A DNA stretch of 64,000 bases, taken from the NCBI RefSeq assembly GCF_001298525.1, contig NZ_CP012678.1:1054001-1118000 (forward strand). Reading direction: 5' to 3'. The stretch comes from Psychrobacter urativorans. Lineage in GTDB: Bacteria > Pseudomonadota > Gammaproteobacteria > Pseudomonadales > Moraxellaceae. The translations under genes were made by a program, and so were the position numbers. Shown in pieces: positions 16,273 to 25,875 of the stretch; the first letter of the stretch is position 1, and the number at the start of each line of letters is the position of its first letter. The notes under the pieces were generated by a model. The model saw nothing but the letters and a program-made list of their open reading frames with translations. It ran no database searches and was not told the DNA's origin.

Positions 16273-17262
16273 ATGAGTCAATCCAATAAATTCAGCTTAT
16301 GGCAAAAAATAAAACAGCTATTGATTGCCGCAGCACCGCAGTCTATTGTCGATAGCATAAAGATAAACTCTGATTTGCCGCAAACAGCGATGCGTACTGA
16401 TAACTCGAATTGTGAACGCCATACTGATATCGATAATCAAGACCAAAGTATAAAAGAGCAAAGCATAAATACGGACGCTCCCGACTTACTTTTTTCTGAC
16501 GACACTCAAAACGATGCCGGTAAGCGTAACGCTATTGAGAGTAGTGACGCTGGCGGTAGTGATGCTGAGAATAACAATATTGCAGATACAGATAGTAGTT
16601 TTGAAGAAACTACGATTGAAAACGGTGATGCTAAAAATAGTGACGCTAAAAGCATCGATTCTAATAGTGTAGATTCTGCCAGCACTGGTGTTGAAAATAC
16701 TGGTTTTAAAAACAATGAATCTGAAACCAATGACAACACACCCATCGTCGATTATCTCAAACAGTATTTTGATAATAAAGAGTGGCACTATACCTATTAT
16801 CGTCCAAAATCATCGGACAGCCAGCAGTCACACCATTTGTCCCTACGGATGCGCAACAAGCAGATAGACTGTGGCTATCTGTTTCGAGTGCAAGAAAACA
16901 ATAGCTTACTAGCAGTCTATGGCATTTTGCCGTTTTTAATTCCTGAAAGTCATCAAAGCGCGGCGATGCTCCTGATTACCCAAATCAATTATGACATGCT
17001 AATTGGCAATCTAGAAATGGACATCAATGATGGCGAGATACGCTACAAAAATGCCATCGATGTCGATTCGGTTGGCATTGATGACCATATCACTGAGCAT
17101 TTACTACAAAGTGTGATTGCTATGACTACCGTCACTTACGAGATATTCAGCGACTTGATCAATACTGAAGAGCCTGCTGAAGACATGCCCACTTTACTCG
17201 ATGAATTACGTCAGCAAGCAGAGGCGCGCACCTTCTTTTTGCCGACTCAGTTTGTTCAATAA
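16273..17262 (+). CDS. YbjN-domain protein with a long acidic N-terminal linker
   Basis: Residues about 157-312 match the YbjN fold, a small alpha/beta domain related to type III secretion chaperones and often annotated as a sensory transduction regulator. The stretch YLKQYFDNKEWHY and the following LFRVQENNSLLAVYG region are typical. Residues about 36-156 are a low-complexity Asp/Ser/Asn/Glu linker with many SDA/NGDA-like repeats. The first 20 residues form a basic amphipathic helix. No membrane segment was seen. The domain call is good; the cellular role is unknown. Confidence 0.75.
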   Translation: MSQSNKFSLWQKIKQLLIAAAPQSIVDSIKINSDLPQTAMRTDNSNCERHTDIDNQDQSIKEQSINTDAPDLLFSDDTQNDAGKRNAIESSDAGGSDAENNNIADTDSSFEETTIENGDAKNSDAKSIDSNSVDSASTGVENTGFKNNESETNDNTPIVDYLKQYFDNKEWHYTYYRPKSSDSQQSHHLSLRMRNKQIDCGYLFRVQENNSLLAVYGILPFLIPESHQSAAMLLITQINYDMLIGNLEMDINDGEIRYKNAIDVDSVGIDDHITEHLLQSVIAMTTVTYEIFSDLINTEEPAEDMPTLLDELRQQAEARTFFLPTQFVQ

Positions 17263-17334
17263 CTGTCATATTAAGATATCAGTCCATCATATTTAACAGA
17301 TTCCTAAACCGCCTTTTTAAGACAGTCAAAAACT

Positions 17335-18261
17335 ATGCTAAAAATTGCCTATTCTGAGATTTTTCGTTATTCCGTCCCTGAAAAACATCGCTTTCCGATG
17401 CAAAAATACACCATGATTCCTGAGCGACTCTTGGCTGAAGGCACTATCTCGGACGCTAACTTTTTTGCGCCAAAAAAATTAAGCGAAGAAGAAGTGTTAA
17501 GCACCCATACCGCCGAATATTGGTATAAGCTCAAGACCCAAACCTTAACCGCGAAAGAGGCGCGCCCGATTGGGTTTGAGATGACGCCAACCTTAGTCGA
17601 GCGCGGTCGTTACATTGCCCATGCGACGTATGAATGTGCCTTGTATGCGCAGCAGTATGGTGTGGCGATGAATGTCGCAGGCGGCACGCATCATGCCTTT
17701 GCTGACCATGGCGAAGGATTTTGTGTGTTTAATGATGTTTGTATTGCCAGCAATTTATTACTGGCGCGTGGTCAAGCACAGCGGATTTTGGTCGTTGATT
17801 TAGATGTACACCAAGGTAATGGTAATGCCAGTATTATGGCAAATGAGCCACGTGTTTTTGTTTTTAGTATGCATGGCGCTAAAAACTATCCATTTCGTAA
17901 GCAACTATCTGACCTTGATATTGAGTTGGCGACAGATATGGGTGACGACGAATATCTGCAAATTTTGGCAGATACGTTACCACGCTTAATTACAGAATTT
18001 GCACCCGATATGATTTTTTATCAGTCCGCAGTCGATGTATTGGCAACGGATAAACTAGGTAAATTGGCATTGTCACAGGACGGTTGTAAAACGCGTGATG
18101 AATACGTGCTACGCCAAGCAAAAACGGCAAATATACCCGTTGCTATCGTCATGGGCGGTGGCTATTCAGAAGATATTAATGATGTGGTTGAGGCGCACTG
18201 TAATACTTTTCGCTTGGCGCAACAAATATTTTTTGCAGAAGTAAATGCTAACTACTATTAG
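17335..18261 (+). CDS. Histone-deacetylase-family hydrolase
   Basis: This is a zinc-dependent amide hydrolase of the arginase/deacetylase fold, in the bacterial AcuC and acetylpolyamine amidohydrolase superfamily. It has 308 residues. The catalytic His pair is His119-His120 (GGTHHAF). The metal ligands are Asp155/Asp157/His159 (DLDVHQGNG) and Asp234 (AVDVLATDKLG), and the transition-state Tyr277 lies in GGGYS. All the active-site residues expected of an enzyme are therefore present. The substrate could be an acetylated lysine, polyamine or small molecule; context does not decide. It follows the YbjN gene by 72 bp. Confidence 0.88.
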   Translation: MLKIAYSEIFRYSVPEKHRFPMQKYTMIPERLLAEGTISDANFFAPKKLSEEEVLSTHTAEYWYKLKTQTLTAKEARPIGFEMTPTLVERGRYIAHATYECALYAQQYGVAMNVAGGTHHAFADHGEGFCVFNDVCIASNLLLARGQAQRILVVDLDVHQGNGNASIMANEPRVFVFSMHGAKNYPFRKQLSDLDIELATDMGDDEYLQILADTLPRLITEFAPDMIFYQSAVDVLATDKLGKLALSQDGCKTRDEYVLRQAKTANIPVAIVMGGGYSEDINDVVEAHCNTFRLAQQIFFAEVNANYY

Positions 18262-18289
18262 GTTGTTAACATTGGTTTGTGAGCTGCTA

Positions 18290-19066
18290 TCACAACAACA
18301 ATGCCGTGATACCTTGCCAGCCAATCCGCACCCCAAGTATAGCGACAATGAATAAAATAAGCTGACGAAAGCGCGCTTGAGGTAAATAGTGATGCACGCG
18401 CATACCGACTAACGATGCGACTATAGATAGCCCACTGATTAAAGCAATCATCTGCCATTCGCTGCTACTCATCGCCATAATCGGCTCGCGCAATATGATA
18501 ACTTGTGCCAACTTTCCTAAGAAATAACACATATTACCAACTTTGGCGATGGTGTTTTTATCGTCAGTTGCGGAGAGCAAATACATCATGAGCATGGCGG
18601 ACATAGCATTGGTCGCGCCGCCAATAATGCCTGCGATCAGTCCCACAGCAATCAGTACAGGCTGGGTATTGGGCAGCGCAATCGCCTTACCCCACAGCGT
18701 ACTTAAAACATAACAAGCAATTACTGCCGCCAGCACTAGCAAAATATAAGCGCTGTTCACCCACAGCAAGAGTTGAGCGCCAAGCAGACTACCCAATAAA
18801 CTGGTTACTGCCAATAACCAGTAGCGCCGACTGTAATGGCTAAAATTTTGCCAAATACTACGCTTGCCACCGATAAGCCATGTGAGGGCATTAAGTAGTA
18901 ACGAAGGGAAAATAACCAACACAATGGCATAAGGCAGTGGATAAATACTAGCCAGCGCGGTAGTCGCTATCAAGGTGAAGCCAATACCACTAATGCCATG
19001 CAGTAGTGACGCTCCTATAAAGACCGTCAGCAGCAATCCCATTTGGATAATGGTGCTATCCATCAT
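18290..19066 (-). CDS. TauE/SafE-family membrane permease
   Basis: This inner-membrane protein has 258 residues and about eight transmembrane helices in two similar halves. Each half has a Gly/Pro-rich motif typical of TauE/SafE (formerly DUF81): LLHGISGIGF near the N-terminus and GLIAGIIGGATNAMS near 150. Members move sulfur-containing organic anions such as sulfoacetate or sulfite; the substrate here is unknown. It converges on the deacetylase-like gene with only 28 bp between them and no clear terminator. A second, divergent family member lies at 24670-25425. Confidence 0.85.
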   Translation of the reverse strand: MMDSTIIQMGLLLTVFIGASLLHGISGIGFTLIATTALASIYPLPYAIVLVIFPSLLLNALTWLIGGKRSIWQNFSHYSRRYWLLAVTSLLGSLLGAQLLLWVNSAYILLVLAAVIACYVLSTLWGKAIALPNTQPVLIAVGLIAGIIGGATNAMSAMLMMYLLSATDDKNTIAKVGNMCYFLGKLAQVIILREPIMAMSSSEWQMIALISGLSIVASLVGMRVHHYLPQARFRQLILFIVAILGVRIGWQGITALLL

Positions 19067-19167
19067 GTACTTGCCATAGAGGGTATTTGCTGCTTAACAC
19101 TGTATAGCACGAGCTTAACGGAATAATCCTTGTTCACCGTGTTAGCTTACCGAAAGAGTCGTATCTG

Positions 19168-20517
19168 CTATTCACCATGTTGACGCTGTAATAAAGTATC
19201 ACCAATCATCGCTGCTAATTGTTCTGCAATATTGTCTTTACTGGCTTTATCCAAGATTGCTGAATCTTGATTATAACGTTCAGCGAAAAATACCTGCATC
19301 GCATTGTCGTCACTGGCAAAACCAATATCTGCGCGTGACACATCATTACAGGCAATCATATCTAAGTCTTTGGCGATCAATTTACCTTGGGCATAATGCT
19401 CGATATCTTGGGTTTCTGCTGCAAAGCCAACGACGAACAATTCCGGATGCGCATGAGAAATGGTTGCTAAAATATCAGGATTTTTCACCAAACTAAGGCT
19501 CATAGCATCTTGGGTTTTTTTAATTTTTTGCGGCGCGGCTTCTTCGGTACGATAATCGGCAACGGCAGCGGTTGCAATAAAGATATCTGCCACTAGATTA
19601 TCAGCAGTCGGTAAGGATTCAAGGTGCTCATCGCCACAATCACAGTCGCCATGGTCGTGGTCATGATGATGGTCATGGTCGTGCTCTTCATCTTCTAATT
19701 GAAGCGCAGCATGTGTACCGGCGACGCATTGTTCGGCAGCAATCAGCATTTCTTGTGCGGATAACACATCAATACGGGTGACACCAAGCGGTGTTGGTAA
19801 TGCTACTTTGCCACCAACAATTAAGATAACTTGTGCGCCAGCCTCAACACAAGCACGTGCTAAGGCAAAACCCATTTTCCCTGAAGAATGATTGGATAAA
19901 TAACGCACAGGGTCAATCGCTTCTACCGTTGGACCTGCAGTGATAACCACTGTTTTTCCGAATAAGCGTTGCGGAATAACTTGCTGCGCGCTGAATAAAC
20001 GTAGCTCAGCCAATAATTGCTCTGGCTCTGGTAGACGCCCTGCTCCTACATCACCGCACGCTTGCTCGCCACTGGCAGGCATAATGATATGATAGTTCAT
20101 ATCACGCAGCGTCATAACGTTAAGATTAACGGCAGGATGCGCCCACATTTGCTGATTCATAGCCGGTGCAATGATAACTGGCGCGGTAGTTGCAAGGCAA
20201 ACGGTGGTGAGCAAATCATCTGCCATACCCATCGCTAGCCTTGCTAACGTATTGGCTGAGGCAGGCGCGATAATGACCAAATCCGCCCATCTAGCAAGTT
20301 CAATATGACCCATACCCGCTTCAGCGTGTTCATCAAGTAACGAAGTATGCACCTCATTACCCGTCAACGCTTGCAAGGTCAACGGCGTAATAAAGGCTTG
20401 CGCCCCAGCGGTCATAATGACGCGCACTTCATAGCCTGACTTAATCAATAAACGGGCAAATAGAGCAGATTTATAAGCGGCAATACCGCCAGTGATAGCG
20501 AGCACAATATTTTTCAT
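19168..20517 (-). CDS. coaBC: Bifunctional phosphopantothenoylcysteine decarboxylase / synthase
   Basis: It joins cysteine to 4'-phosphopantothenate and decarboxylates the product, two steps of coenzyme A synthesis. The CoaC flavoprotein half (about 1-185) shows the active-site His71, PAMNQQM (118-124) and Cys154 in ACGDVGAGRL. The CoaB half (about 186-445) shows TAGPTVE, VRYLSNHSSGKMG and KIKK (331-334). Residues about 274-303 are an extra loop packed with His, Asp and Cys (EEHDHDHHHDHDHGDCDC), absent from E. coli Dfp and resembling a metal-binding tail. It is divergent from radC. No Shine-Dalgarno is obvious. Confidence 0.95.
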   Translation of the reverse strand: MKNIVLAITGGIAAYKSALFARLLIKSGYEVRVIMTAGAQAFITPLTLQALTGNEVHTSLLDEHAEAGMGHIELARWADLVIIAPASANTLARLAMGMADDLLTTVCLATTAPVIIAPAMNQQMWAHPAVNLNVMTLRDMNYHIIMPASGEQACGDVGAGRLPEPEQLLAELRLFSAQQVIPQRLFGKTVVITAGPTVEAIDPVRYLSNHSSGKMGFALARACVEAGAQVILIVGGKVALPTPLGVTRIDVLSAQEMLIAAEQCVAGTHAALQLEDEEHDHDHHHDHDHGDCDCGDEHLESLPTADNLVADIFIATAAVADYRTEEAAPQKIKKTQDAMSLSLVKNPDILATISHAHPELFVVGFAAETQDIEHYAQGKLIAKDLDMIACNDVSRADIGFASDDNAMQVFFAERYNQDSAILDKASKDNIAEQLAAMIGDTLLQRQHGE

Positions 20518-20677
20518 AAGCGTGGCAATATCAACAGTAAGAAGTTAAAGAGCAGGAAGTTAAAGGATAAAATGGCGCTTATAGTAACAATTATGCGATA
20601 AATTGGGTAAGATTTTCCGCACTTATCTACAGTTCAGCGTAACGACTTTATCATTGTCCCATTTTAAAGGAATAGTA

Positions 20678-21361
20678 ATGGCGATTAAAGACTGGCACGA
20701 AGACGATCGACCGCGAGAAAAGTTACTCAAATTTGGGGCGGCGCATTTATCGGATGCCGAAATATTAGCCATATTTTTACGCACAGGGACGCAATCGCAA
20801 TCCGCCATTGAACTGGCGCGGCATCTCATTACCCATTTTGGTAGTCTCGCTGAATTATTATCCGCCCCCAAAGACGAGGTTCTCGCCTGCCACGGTATTG
20901 GTCCGGCTAAATACGCGCAAATATTGGCATCGTTAGAGATGGGCACGCGCTATCTCGACAGTCAGCTAAAAACGGGGCAAGCACTCGGACGCTCGCAAGT
21001 GGTGAAGGATTATATCAGCACCCAACTGCGCGGCGAGCACCGTGAGGTTTTTGCGGTATTGTGTTTGGACAATGCGCTGAATTTACTCAATTATGAGATA
21101 CTGTTTACTGGCGGTATCTCATCATGCTCGGTGTGTATCAAGCACGTACTGCGTCATGCATTAACACATTCTGCCAGTCAATTAATCGTCGCCCATAATC
21201 ATCCGCATACCAATGCTCAGCCTTCCACAGCAGACAATCGCTTAACCGACGAGCTCAAAAAAGCCTGCGATTTAATCGACTTATCTCTTATCGACCATAT
21301 TATTGTTGGGCGCAACGATACCTTATCGTATGCTGAAAATAACTTATATCCGTTTGCTTAG
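20678..21361 (+). CDS. radC: RadC/JAB-domain protein
   Basis: This is a RadC (MPN/JAB1 metalloprotease-like) protein with an N-terminal helix-hairpin-helix region (about 20-95). The metal motif is HNHPHTNAQPSTAD near residues 172-185, close to the family HNHPSG-x3-PS-x2-D pattern with Ser-Gly replaced by His-Thr. Its historic DNA repair role is doubtful and its true function is unclear. The frame is open upstream, but AAAGGA at 20667 and similarity starting at MAIKDW fix the start at 20678. That gives 227 residues, the normal size. It is divergent from coaBC with a 160-bp gap. Confidence 0.92.
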   Translation: MAIKDWHEDDRPREKLLKFGAAHLSDAEILAIFLRTGTQSQSAIELARHLITHFGSLAELLSAPKDEVLACHGIGPAKYAQILASLEMGTRYLDSQLKTGQALGRSQVVKDYISTQLRGEHREVFAVLCLDNALNLLNYEILFTGGISSCSVCIKHVLRHALTHSASQLIVAHNHPHTNAQPSTADNRLTDELKKACDLIDLSLIDHIIVGRNDTLSYAENNLYPFA

Positions 21362-21607
21362 TTGGCGTTAGATACAGATAATCGACACAGCGTAGCAGTT
21401 TCGTTATTGATAACTGTCCACATATCTCGCATATTGGTCACTAGATTTGTGTCCGTAATCTGTATCATGGGTTAAGATGTATTTACTAATGCTTACTCTT
21501 TTCTAGACAAACCCTATTTTTTCTACATTATTACGCGTTATCATGGCAGGTTATGGTTTGTAGCGCTGTTCCTATTCACTCATTCACTCTTTGCTAAGGA
21601 GACAGTC

Positions 21608-24484
21608 ATGGCGATTGGCTTATTTATTTTGGCAGTAATCGTGCAGTTAGCTGTCGTTTTGGCTATCTTTTTGCAGTCGTTATCGCGCTTAACAGGCAGT
21701 ATTGTGGCGATTATCACGGTAATAGTCACCGCCTATATCAGTCCATGGTCACTGGTTTTGGGTGCGCCTACTGCTCTACTGTGCTTGATATTAATGATTG
21801 CACCCATCCGTCGTATGCTGATTACCAAGCCAGTTTATAAAGCACTCGGTAAGGCAATGCCAAGTATGAGTGACACTGAACGCGAGGCGCTCGATGCCGG
21901 TACTAGCTGGTGGGAAAAAGAGCTGTTCATGGGTAATCCAAACTGGAAAACCTTTGCCAATTATCCGTATCCTGAACTGTCAGATGAAGAGCAACACTTT
22001 ATTGATAATGAAGTTGAGTATCTGTGTGAGATGCTGAATGAGTGGCAAATCCAACATGAAGATAAAGAGCTGTCGCCAGAAGCGTGGCAATTTATTAAAG
22101 ATAATGGTTTTTTGGGTCTGATTATTCCCAAAGAATATGGCGGCTTAGAGTTTAGCTCCTATGCGCAAAGCCGAATCATGAGTAAAATTGCCTCACGCTC
22201 GCCAACCGCTGCGGTTACTTGTATGGTGCCAAACTCACTGGGACCCGGTGAGCTGCTGATGCACTATGGCACAGACGCGCAAAAACAACGTTGGCTACCA
22301 GGCTTAGCAAAAGGTGAAGAGATTCCTTGCTTTGGGCTAACAGGTCCGGAAGCAGGTTCTGATGCGGGTGCTATTCCTGATACCGGCGTAGTTTGCTACG
22401 GTATGCATGACGGCAAATATACCTTGGGTCTGCGCATGAATTTTTCCAAGCGCTGGATTACTTTAGCACCGATTGCGACTGTTGTTGGATTGGCGTTTAA
22501 ATTGTATGACCCTGAAGGGCTATTGGGTGATATTGATAAAACCGATTATGGTATTACTTGTGCCCTTGTGCCGGCAAGCCATGAAGGTGTCATTACGGGT
22601 CCGCGTCACTATCCAAGCGGCTCCCCCTTTATGAATGGCACGGTCGATGGTAAGGATGTGTTTATTCCGCTCGATTATATTATTGGTGGCGTAGAAAATG
22701 CCGGACGTGGTTGGCGGATGCTGATGGAATGTCTGGGCGTTGGTCGCGGTATTTCCTTACCGGCATTATCAACGTCAGCCAGCGAGATGAGCTACCTAAC
22801 AGTTGGCGCATTTGCCAAAGTACGTGAACAGTTCAAAATCTCGGTCGGTAAATTTGAAGGCATCCAAGACGTTACTAGCCGTATCGCTAGCCAAACGTAT
22901 ATGTTAGAAGCCTTTCGTCATTTGGTTACCTGCGGTCTAAACCAAGGTGGCACACCTTCGGTCATGACGGCAATGGCAAAATATTACGCCACAGAAACTA
23001 TGCGCGGCGTCATTAACGACGGTATGGATGTGGTCGGTGGTCGTGCCATTCAAATGGGACCACGCAACTTTTTAGCCATTCCTTATCATGCCATTCCAGT
23101 TTCTATCACGGTTGAGGGCGCTAACATTTTAACGCGTTCGTTGATGATTTTCGGTCAAGGGGCAATGCGCTGCCATCCGTATTTATTTGATGAATTACAA
23201 CTGCTGCAAAGTGATGATAAAAAAGCCGCTATTAAGCCGTTTGATGTTTTATTCTTTAAACATTTAGGCTACACCTTTAATCGCGGTGCTAAGGCGTTTG
23301 TCTCCGGATACATGGGCGGTAGTAATGATGCACCCCTATTTGCCGACAGCTTTACCCGACCGTATTACAAGCATATCAACCGCCTGAGTACCAGCTTTGC
23401 GCTGACGGCTGATATGGCTCTGGGCTTATTGGCTGGCGATTTGAAACGTAAAGAAATGCTATCGGGTCGTCTTGCCGATATTCATGGACATCTCTTTATC
23501 GCCACTGCTATTTTGCAATTTTATCAATATGGCGGTAAATCAAAAGCTGAGCAGTTGCACGCAGAAGTCGCATTAAAACACAGCTTATTTACCATTCAAG
23601 AAGCCTTTATCTCTTTCTTTGAGAATTTCCCCAATCGCATGGCAGCAGGCGTGGTCAGCTTTGTCACTTTCCCAAGCGGTCGTATTTTTAAACCGGCTAG
23701 CGACGAGCTGAAGTGCCAACTTGGTGATATCTTTATGGATGATTTTGAAGCCAATCCGTTCCGCGATTATCTCAAAACCATGGTTTATTATAATACTGAA
23801 CCAAATGATACCACCGGTCGTATGGAAAATGCCTATCAGACCTTATTAGCCATTGAACCATTATGGCAACGCTTTAAAAAAGCGGAGCATAAAGGCAGCT
23901 TTGAGGGCTTAACCTTTGAAGATTTTGTGGTGGAAGCCAGTCAAAACGGTGATATTAGTGAAGAAGAAGCGGAAGTGCTGATTCATTATAATGCGCTGCG
24001 TTTTGATTCGTTGTTAACCGATACCTTTGATGAGCATTTAGAGCAAGTACACGAGCGCACCAATCCGCACAGTTTAGAAAATGCGGTCGATAAACTGACG
24101 AACTATGCACAATTGAAAAAAGACGCGCAAATCAGACACGGCACTTATATCGACAAAACATCTACAATAAAAGACCATCAGTCGCCTAATGATAAAGACA
24201 GTGCTGACCACTACCACGATTACCATCCATCCGAACCACAAACGGGTGATAACAATCCTAACCACGGCTATGAGTCAGATGGCGATGTCAAAATGGTAGC
24301 TGAGCAAAACACCACTCAAGAACGCAGGGCGCAGGCTGATTTTAATAAAGCACCTACCAAAGAAGAAGCGCTGTATTATCGTACCCGTGACGCTGAAGCC
24401 ATTCTTAATAATCGTATGAGTGAAAACCATAGCGAGGCTAAATGGCAAGATGGTCTGCGTCGTGATAATGATGATAAAAAATAA
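21608..24484 (+). CDS. fadE: Acyl-CoA dehydrogenase FadE, with an extra C-terminal tail
   Basis: It catalyses the first, FAD-dependent oxidation step of fatty acid beta-oxidation. Two or three N-terminal transmembrane helices (about 2-70) precede the dehydrogenase core, as in E. coli FadE. Core landmarks include FGLTGPEAGSDAG (about 239-251), the PALS region near 395 and VEGANILTRSLMIFGQGA near 505. The protein has 958 residues against 814 in E. coli. Much of the excess is a hydrophilic C-terminal tail from about 835, rich in Asp, His and Asn. AAGGAG lies before the ATG. Two FadD ligases elsewhere in the window would supply its substrates. Confidence 0.94.
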   Translation: MAIGLFILAVIVQLAVVLAIFLQSLSRLTGSIVAIITVIVTAYISPWSLVLGAPTALLCLILMIAPIRRMLITKPVYKALGKAMPSMSDTEREALDAGTSWWEKELFMGNPNWKTFANYPYPELSDEEQHFIDNEVEYLCEMLNEWQIQHEDKELSPEAWQFIKDNGFLGLIIPKEYGGLEFSSYAQSRIMSKIASRSPTAAVTCMVPNSLGPGELLMHYGTDAQKQRWLPGLAKGEEIPCFGLTGPEAGSDAGAIPDTGVVCYGMHDGKYTLGLRMNFSKRWITLAPIATVVGLAFKLYDPEGLLGDIDKTDYGITCALVPASHEGVITGPRHYPSGSPFMNGTVDGKDVFIPLDYIIGGVENAGRGWRMLMECLGVGRGISLPALSTSASEMSYLTVGAFAKVREQFKISVGKFEGIQDVTSRIASQTYMLEAFRHLVTCGLNQGGTPSVMTAMAKYYATETMRGVINDGMDVVGGRAIQMGPRNFLAIPYHAIPVSITVEGANILTRSLMIFGQGAMRCHPYLFDELQLLQSDDKKAAIKPFDVLFFKHLGYTFNRGAKAFVSGYMGGSNDAPLFADSFTRPYYKHINRLSTSFALTADMALGLLAGDLKRKEMLSGRLADIHGHLFIATAILQFYQYGGKSKAEQLHAEVALKHSLFTIQEAFISFFENFPNRMAAGVVSFVTFPSGRIFKPASDELKCQLGDIFMDDFEANPFRDYLKTMVYYNTEPNDTTGRMENAYQTLLAIEPLWQRFKKAEHKGSFEGLTFEDFVVEASQNGDISEEEAEVLIHYNALRFDSLLTDTFDEHLEQVHERTNPHSLENAVDKLTNYAQLKKDAQIRHGTYIDKTSTIKDHQSPNDKDSADHYHDYHPSEPQTGDNNPNHGYESDGDVKMVAEQNTTQERRAQADFNKAPTKEEALYYRTRDAEAILNNRMSENHSEAKWQDGLRRDNDDKK

Positions 24485-24544
24485 GTCTGTATACTTATAA
24501 TAAGAAGTTAATTATCCGCTCAACGGTTAGCAGTGAATAAGTAT

Positions 24545-24585
24545 AAAAAAGCAAAACTGTCCACGTTAAACAGTTTTGCTTTTTT
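24545..24585. terminator. Terminator after fadE
   Basis: A perfect 11-bp stem, AGCAAAACTGT (24550-24560) with its complement (24570-24580), encloses a 9-nt loop. It is flanked by six A and six T residues, so it can end both fadE and the converging TauE/SafE gene. Confidence 0.92.
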
Positions 24586-24669
24586 ATAGCTAGTTTATCG
24601 TTATTCTTCGAAAAATATCTTGCCTGATTAATACTATAAAATCTTAATACAAAAAATAGCGCTAATGAT

Positions 24670-25425
24670 TTAGCCAAACACATATTTCGTCACCATCGCT
24701 AGACAGACCAGTACAATCATCGGACGAATCAGTTTGCTACCGCCCTTCATGACCATATGCGAGCCAAAATAAGCGCCTATCGTCTGCCCAACCATCATTG
24801 CTAGTCCCACTTTCCAAAGCACATTGCCGCCCAAAATAAAAAATATCAACGAGCCAATATTGGTGGATAAATTAAGCACCTTTGCCGCGCCTGTGGATTC
24901 AACAATCCGCCGACCGCGCAACGCCACGTTACCAAGGGCAAAAAACATTCCCGTGCCTGGTCCCATATAACCATCATAAAAACCTATGATTGGTGCAACC
25001 ACTTTTTGCCATTTGCCTTCACTGATGCGCGGTTTGGTTTCTAATGCTCCCAATTTTGGCGCAAATAACGTATAAATACCAATCGCTGCAATTAAGAACG
25101 GAATCAACTTTTCTAAGAAATCAGGTGGCGATAACTGTACCGCTATCGAGCCAATAATTGACCCAATAAAAGCGGCAATAATAGCCGTCTTGATTTGTCT
25201 CGGCTGAACCACGCGATTACGAATCATGGTGATAGACGCTGCTAATGCACCCGATGCCGCTTGCAATTTATTCGTTCCCAACGTTAATACGGGTGGAATG
25301 TTAGCCAACAACATGGCGGGAATGGTCAATAAGCCACCGCCGCCGGCAATCGCATCGATAAATCCGGCGAGCGCAGCCACAGCGGTAAGCATTAAAATGA
25401 CTTCTAAAGAAAGCGATACATCCAT
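24670..25425 (-). CDS. TauE/SafE-family membrane permease (second copy)
   Basis: This 251-residue inner-membrane protein has about eight helices. The family motif AGFIDAIAGGGGLLTIPAML is seen near residues 20-39, and a second-half GFYDGYMGPGTGMF near 150. This resembles the YfcA branch more than the copy at 18290. It probably exports or imports a sulfur-containing or other organic anion. It is divergent from nhaA across 450 bp and converges on fadE. Confidence 0.87.
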   Translation of the reverse strand: MDVSLSLEVILMLTAVAALAGFIDAIAGGGGLLTIPAMLLANIPPVLTLGTNKLQAASGALAASITMIRNRVVQPRQIKTAIIAAFIGSIIGSIAVQLSPPDFLEKLIPFLIAAIGIYTLFAPKLGALETKPRISEGKWQKVVAPIIGFYDGYMGPGTGMFFALGNVALRGRRIVESTGAAKVLNLSTNIGSLIFFILGGNVLWKVGLAMMVGQTIGAYFGSHMVMKGGSKLIRPMIVLVCLAMVTKYVFG

Positions 25426-25875
25426 GACACTGACCTTGTAAAAAATTTATGATAAAAAGTCTAGCATCAATAGATAAGGCTAAACGTATTACTGGTACTT
25501 GCTAAGAGGCTAAGCTTATTAGTGTGACTGGAGTTATGGTTGGAATAGGTTAAAAGCGACGTATTATAAGGTTAATTATATAAAAAAAGCCAAAAACGTC
25601 GTAAAGTCTGCTAGATTTATAAGCAGAATCAAACATTTTGAGAGTGCGCTTAACGACTAATAACAACGAATAGCCACTGATAACGATCAATTGCGCGGTT
25701 ATATCAAGCTAAAAACAACGCTATTGTTCACTATATATGGATAACAAAGACCCATTGCTGCCAATCAGTACACGACTATAACGTGCTTTAGTAATGATAT
25801 TGTTTATAGTATTAACATCATAAAACTGAGCGCAGTCGCCAGTTAGATAATATTTATTAAATCAATGAGGATGAT
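25426..25875. other. Long divergent intergenic region upstream of nhaA
   Basis: No gene was seen in 450 bp. Only small imperfect hairpins were found, for example TCTGCT/AGCAGA at 25607-25627. No strong promoter pair or known regulator site was recognised, though both flanking genes must start from here. Confidence 0.35.

Noticed and set aside
16486..16788. Hydrophobic minus-strand frames over the YbjN linker
   Set aside because: Low-complexity acidic coding on one strand gives hydrophobic-looking frames on the other; no start signal.
18262..18289. Hairpin TTGTGA/TCACAA between the deacetylase-like and TauE genes as a terminator
   Set aside because: Short stem with no T-run on either strand.
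19609..19698. Possible separate metal-binding peptide or frameshift in coaBC
   Set aside because: The frame continues through the His/Asp stretch into intact CoaB motifs, so it is an insertion in one protein.
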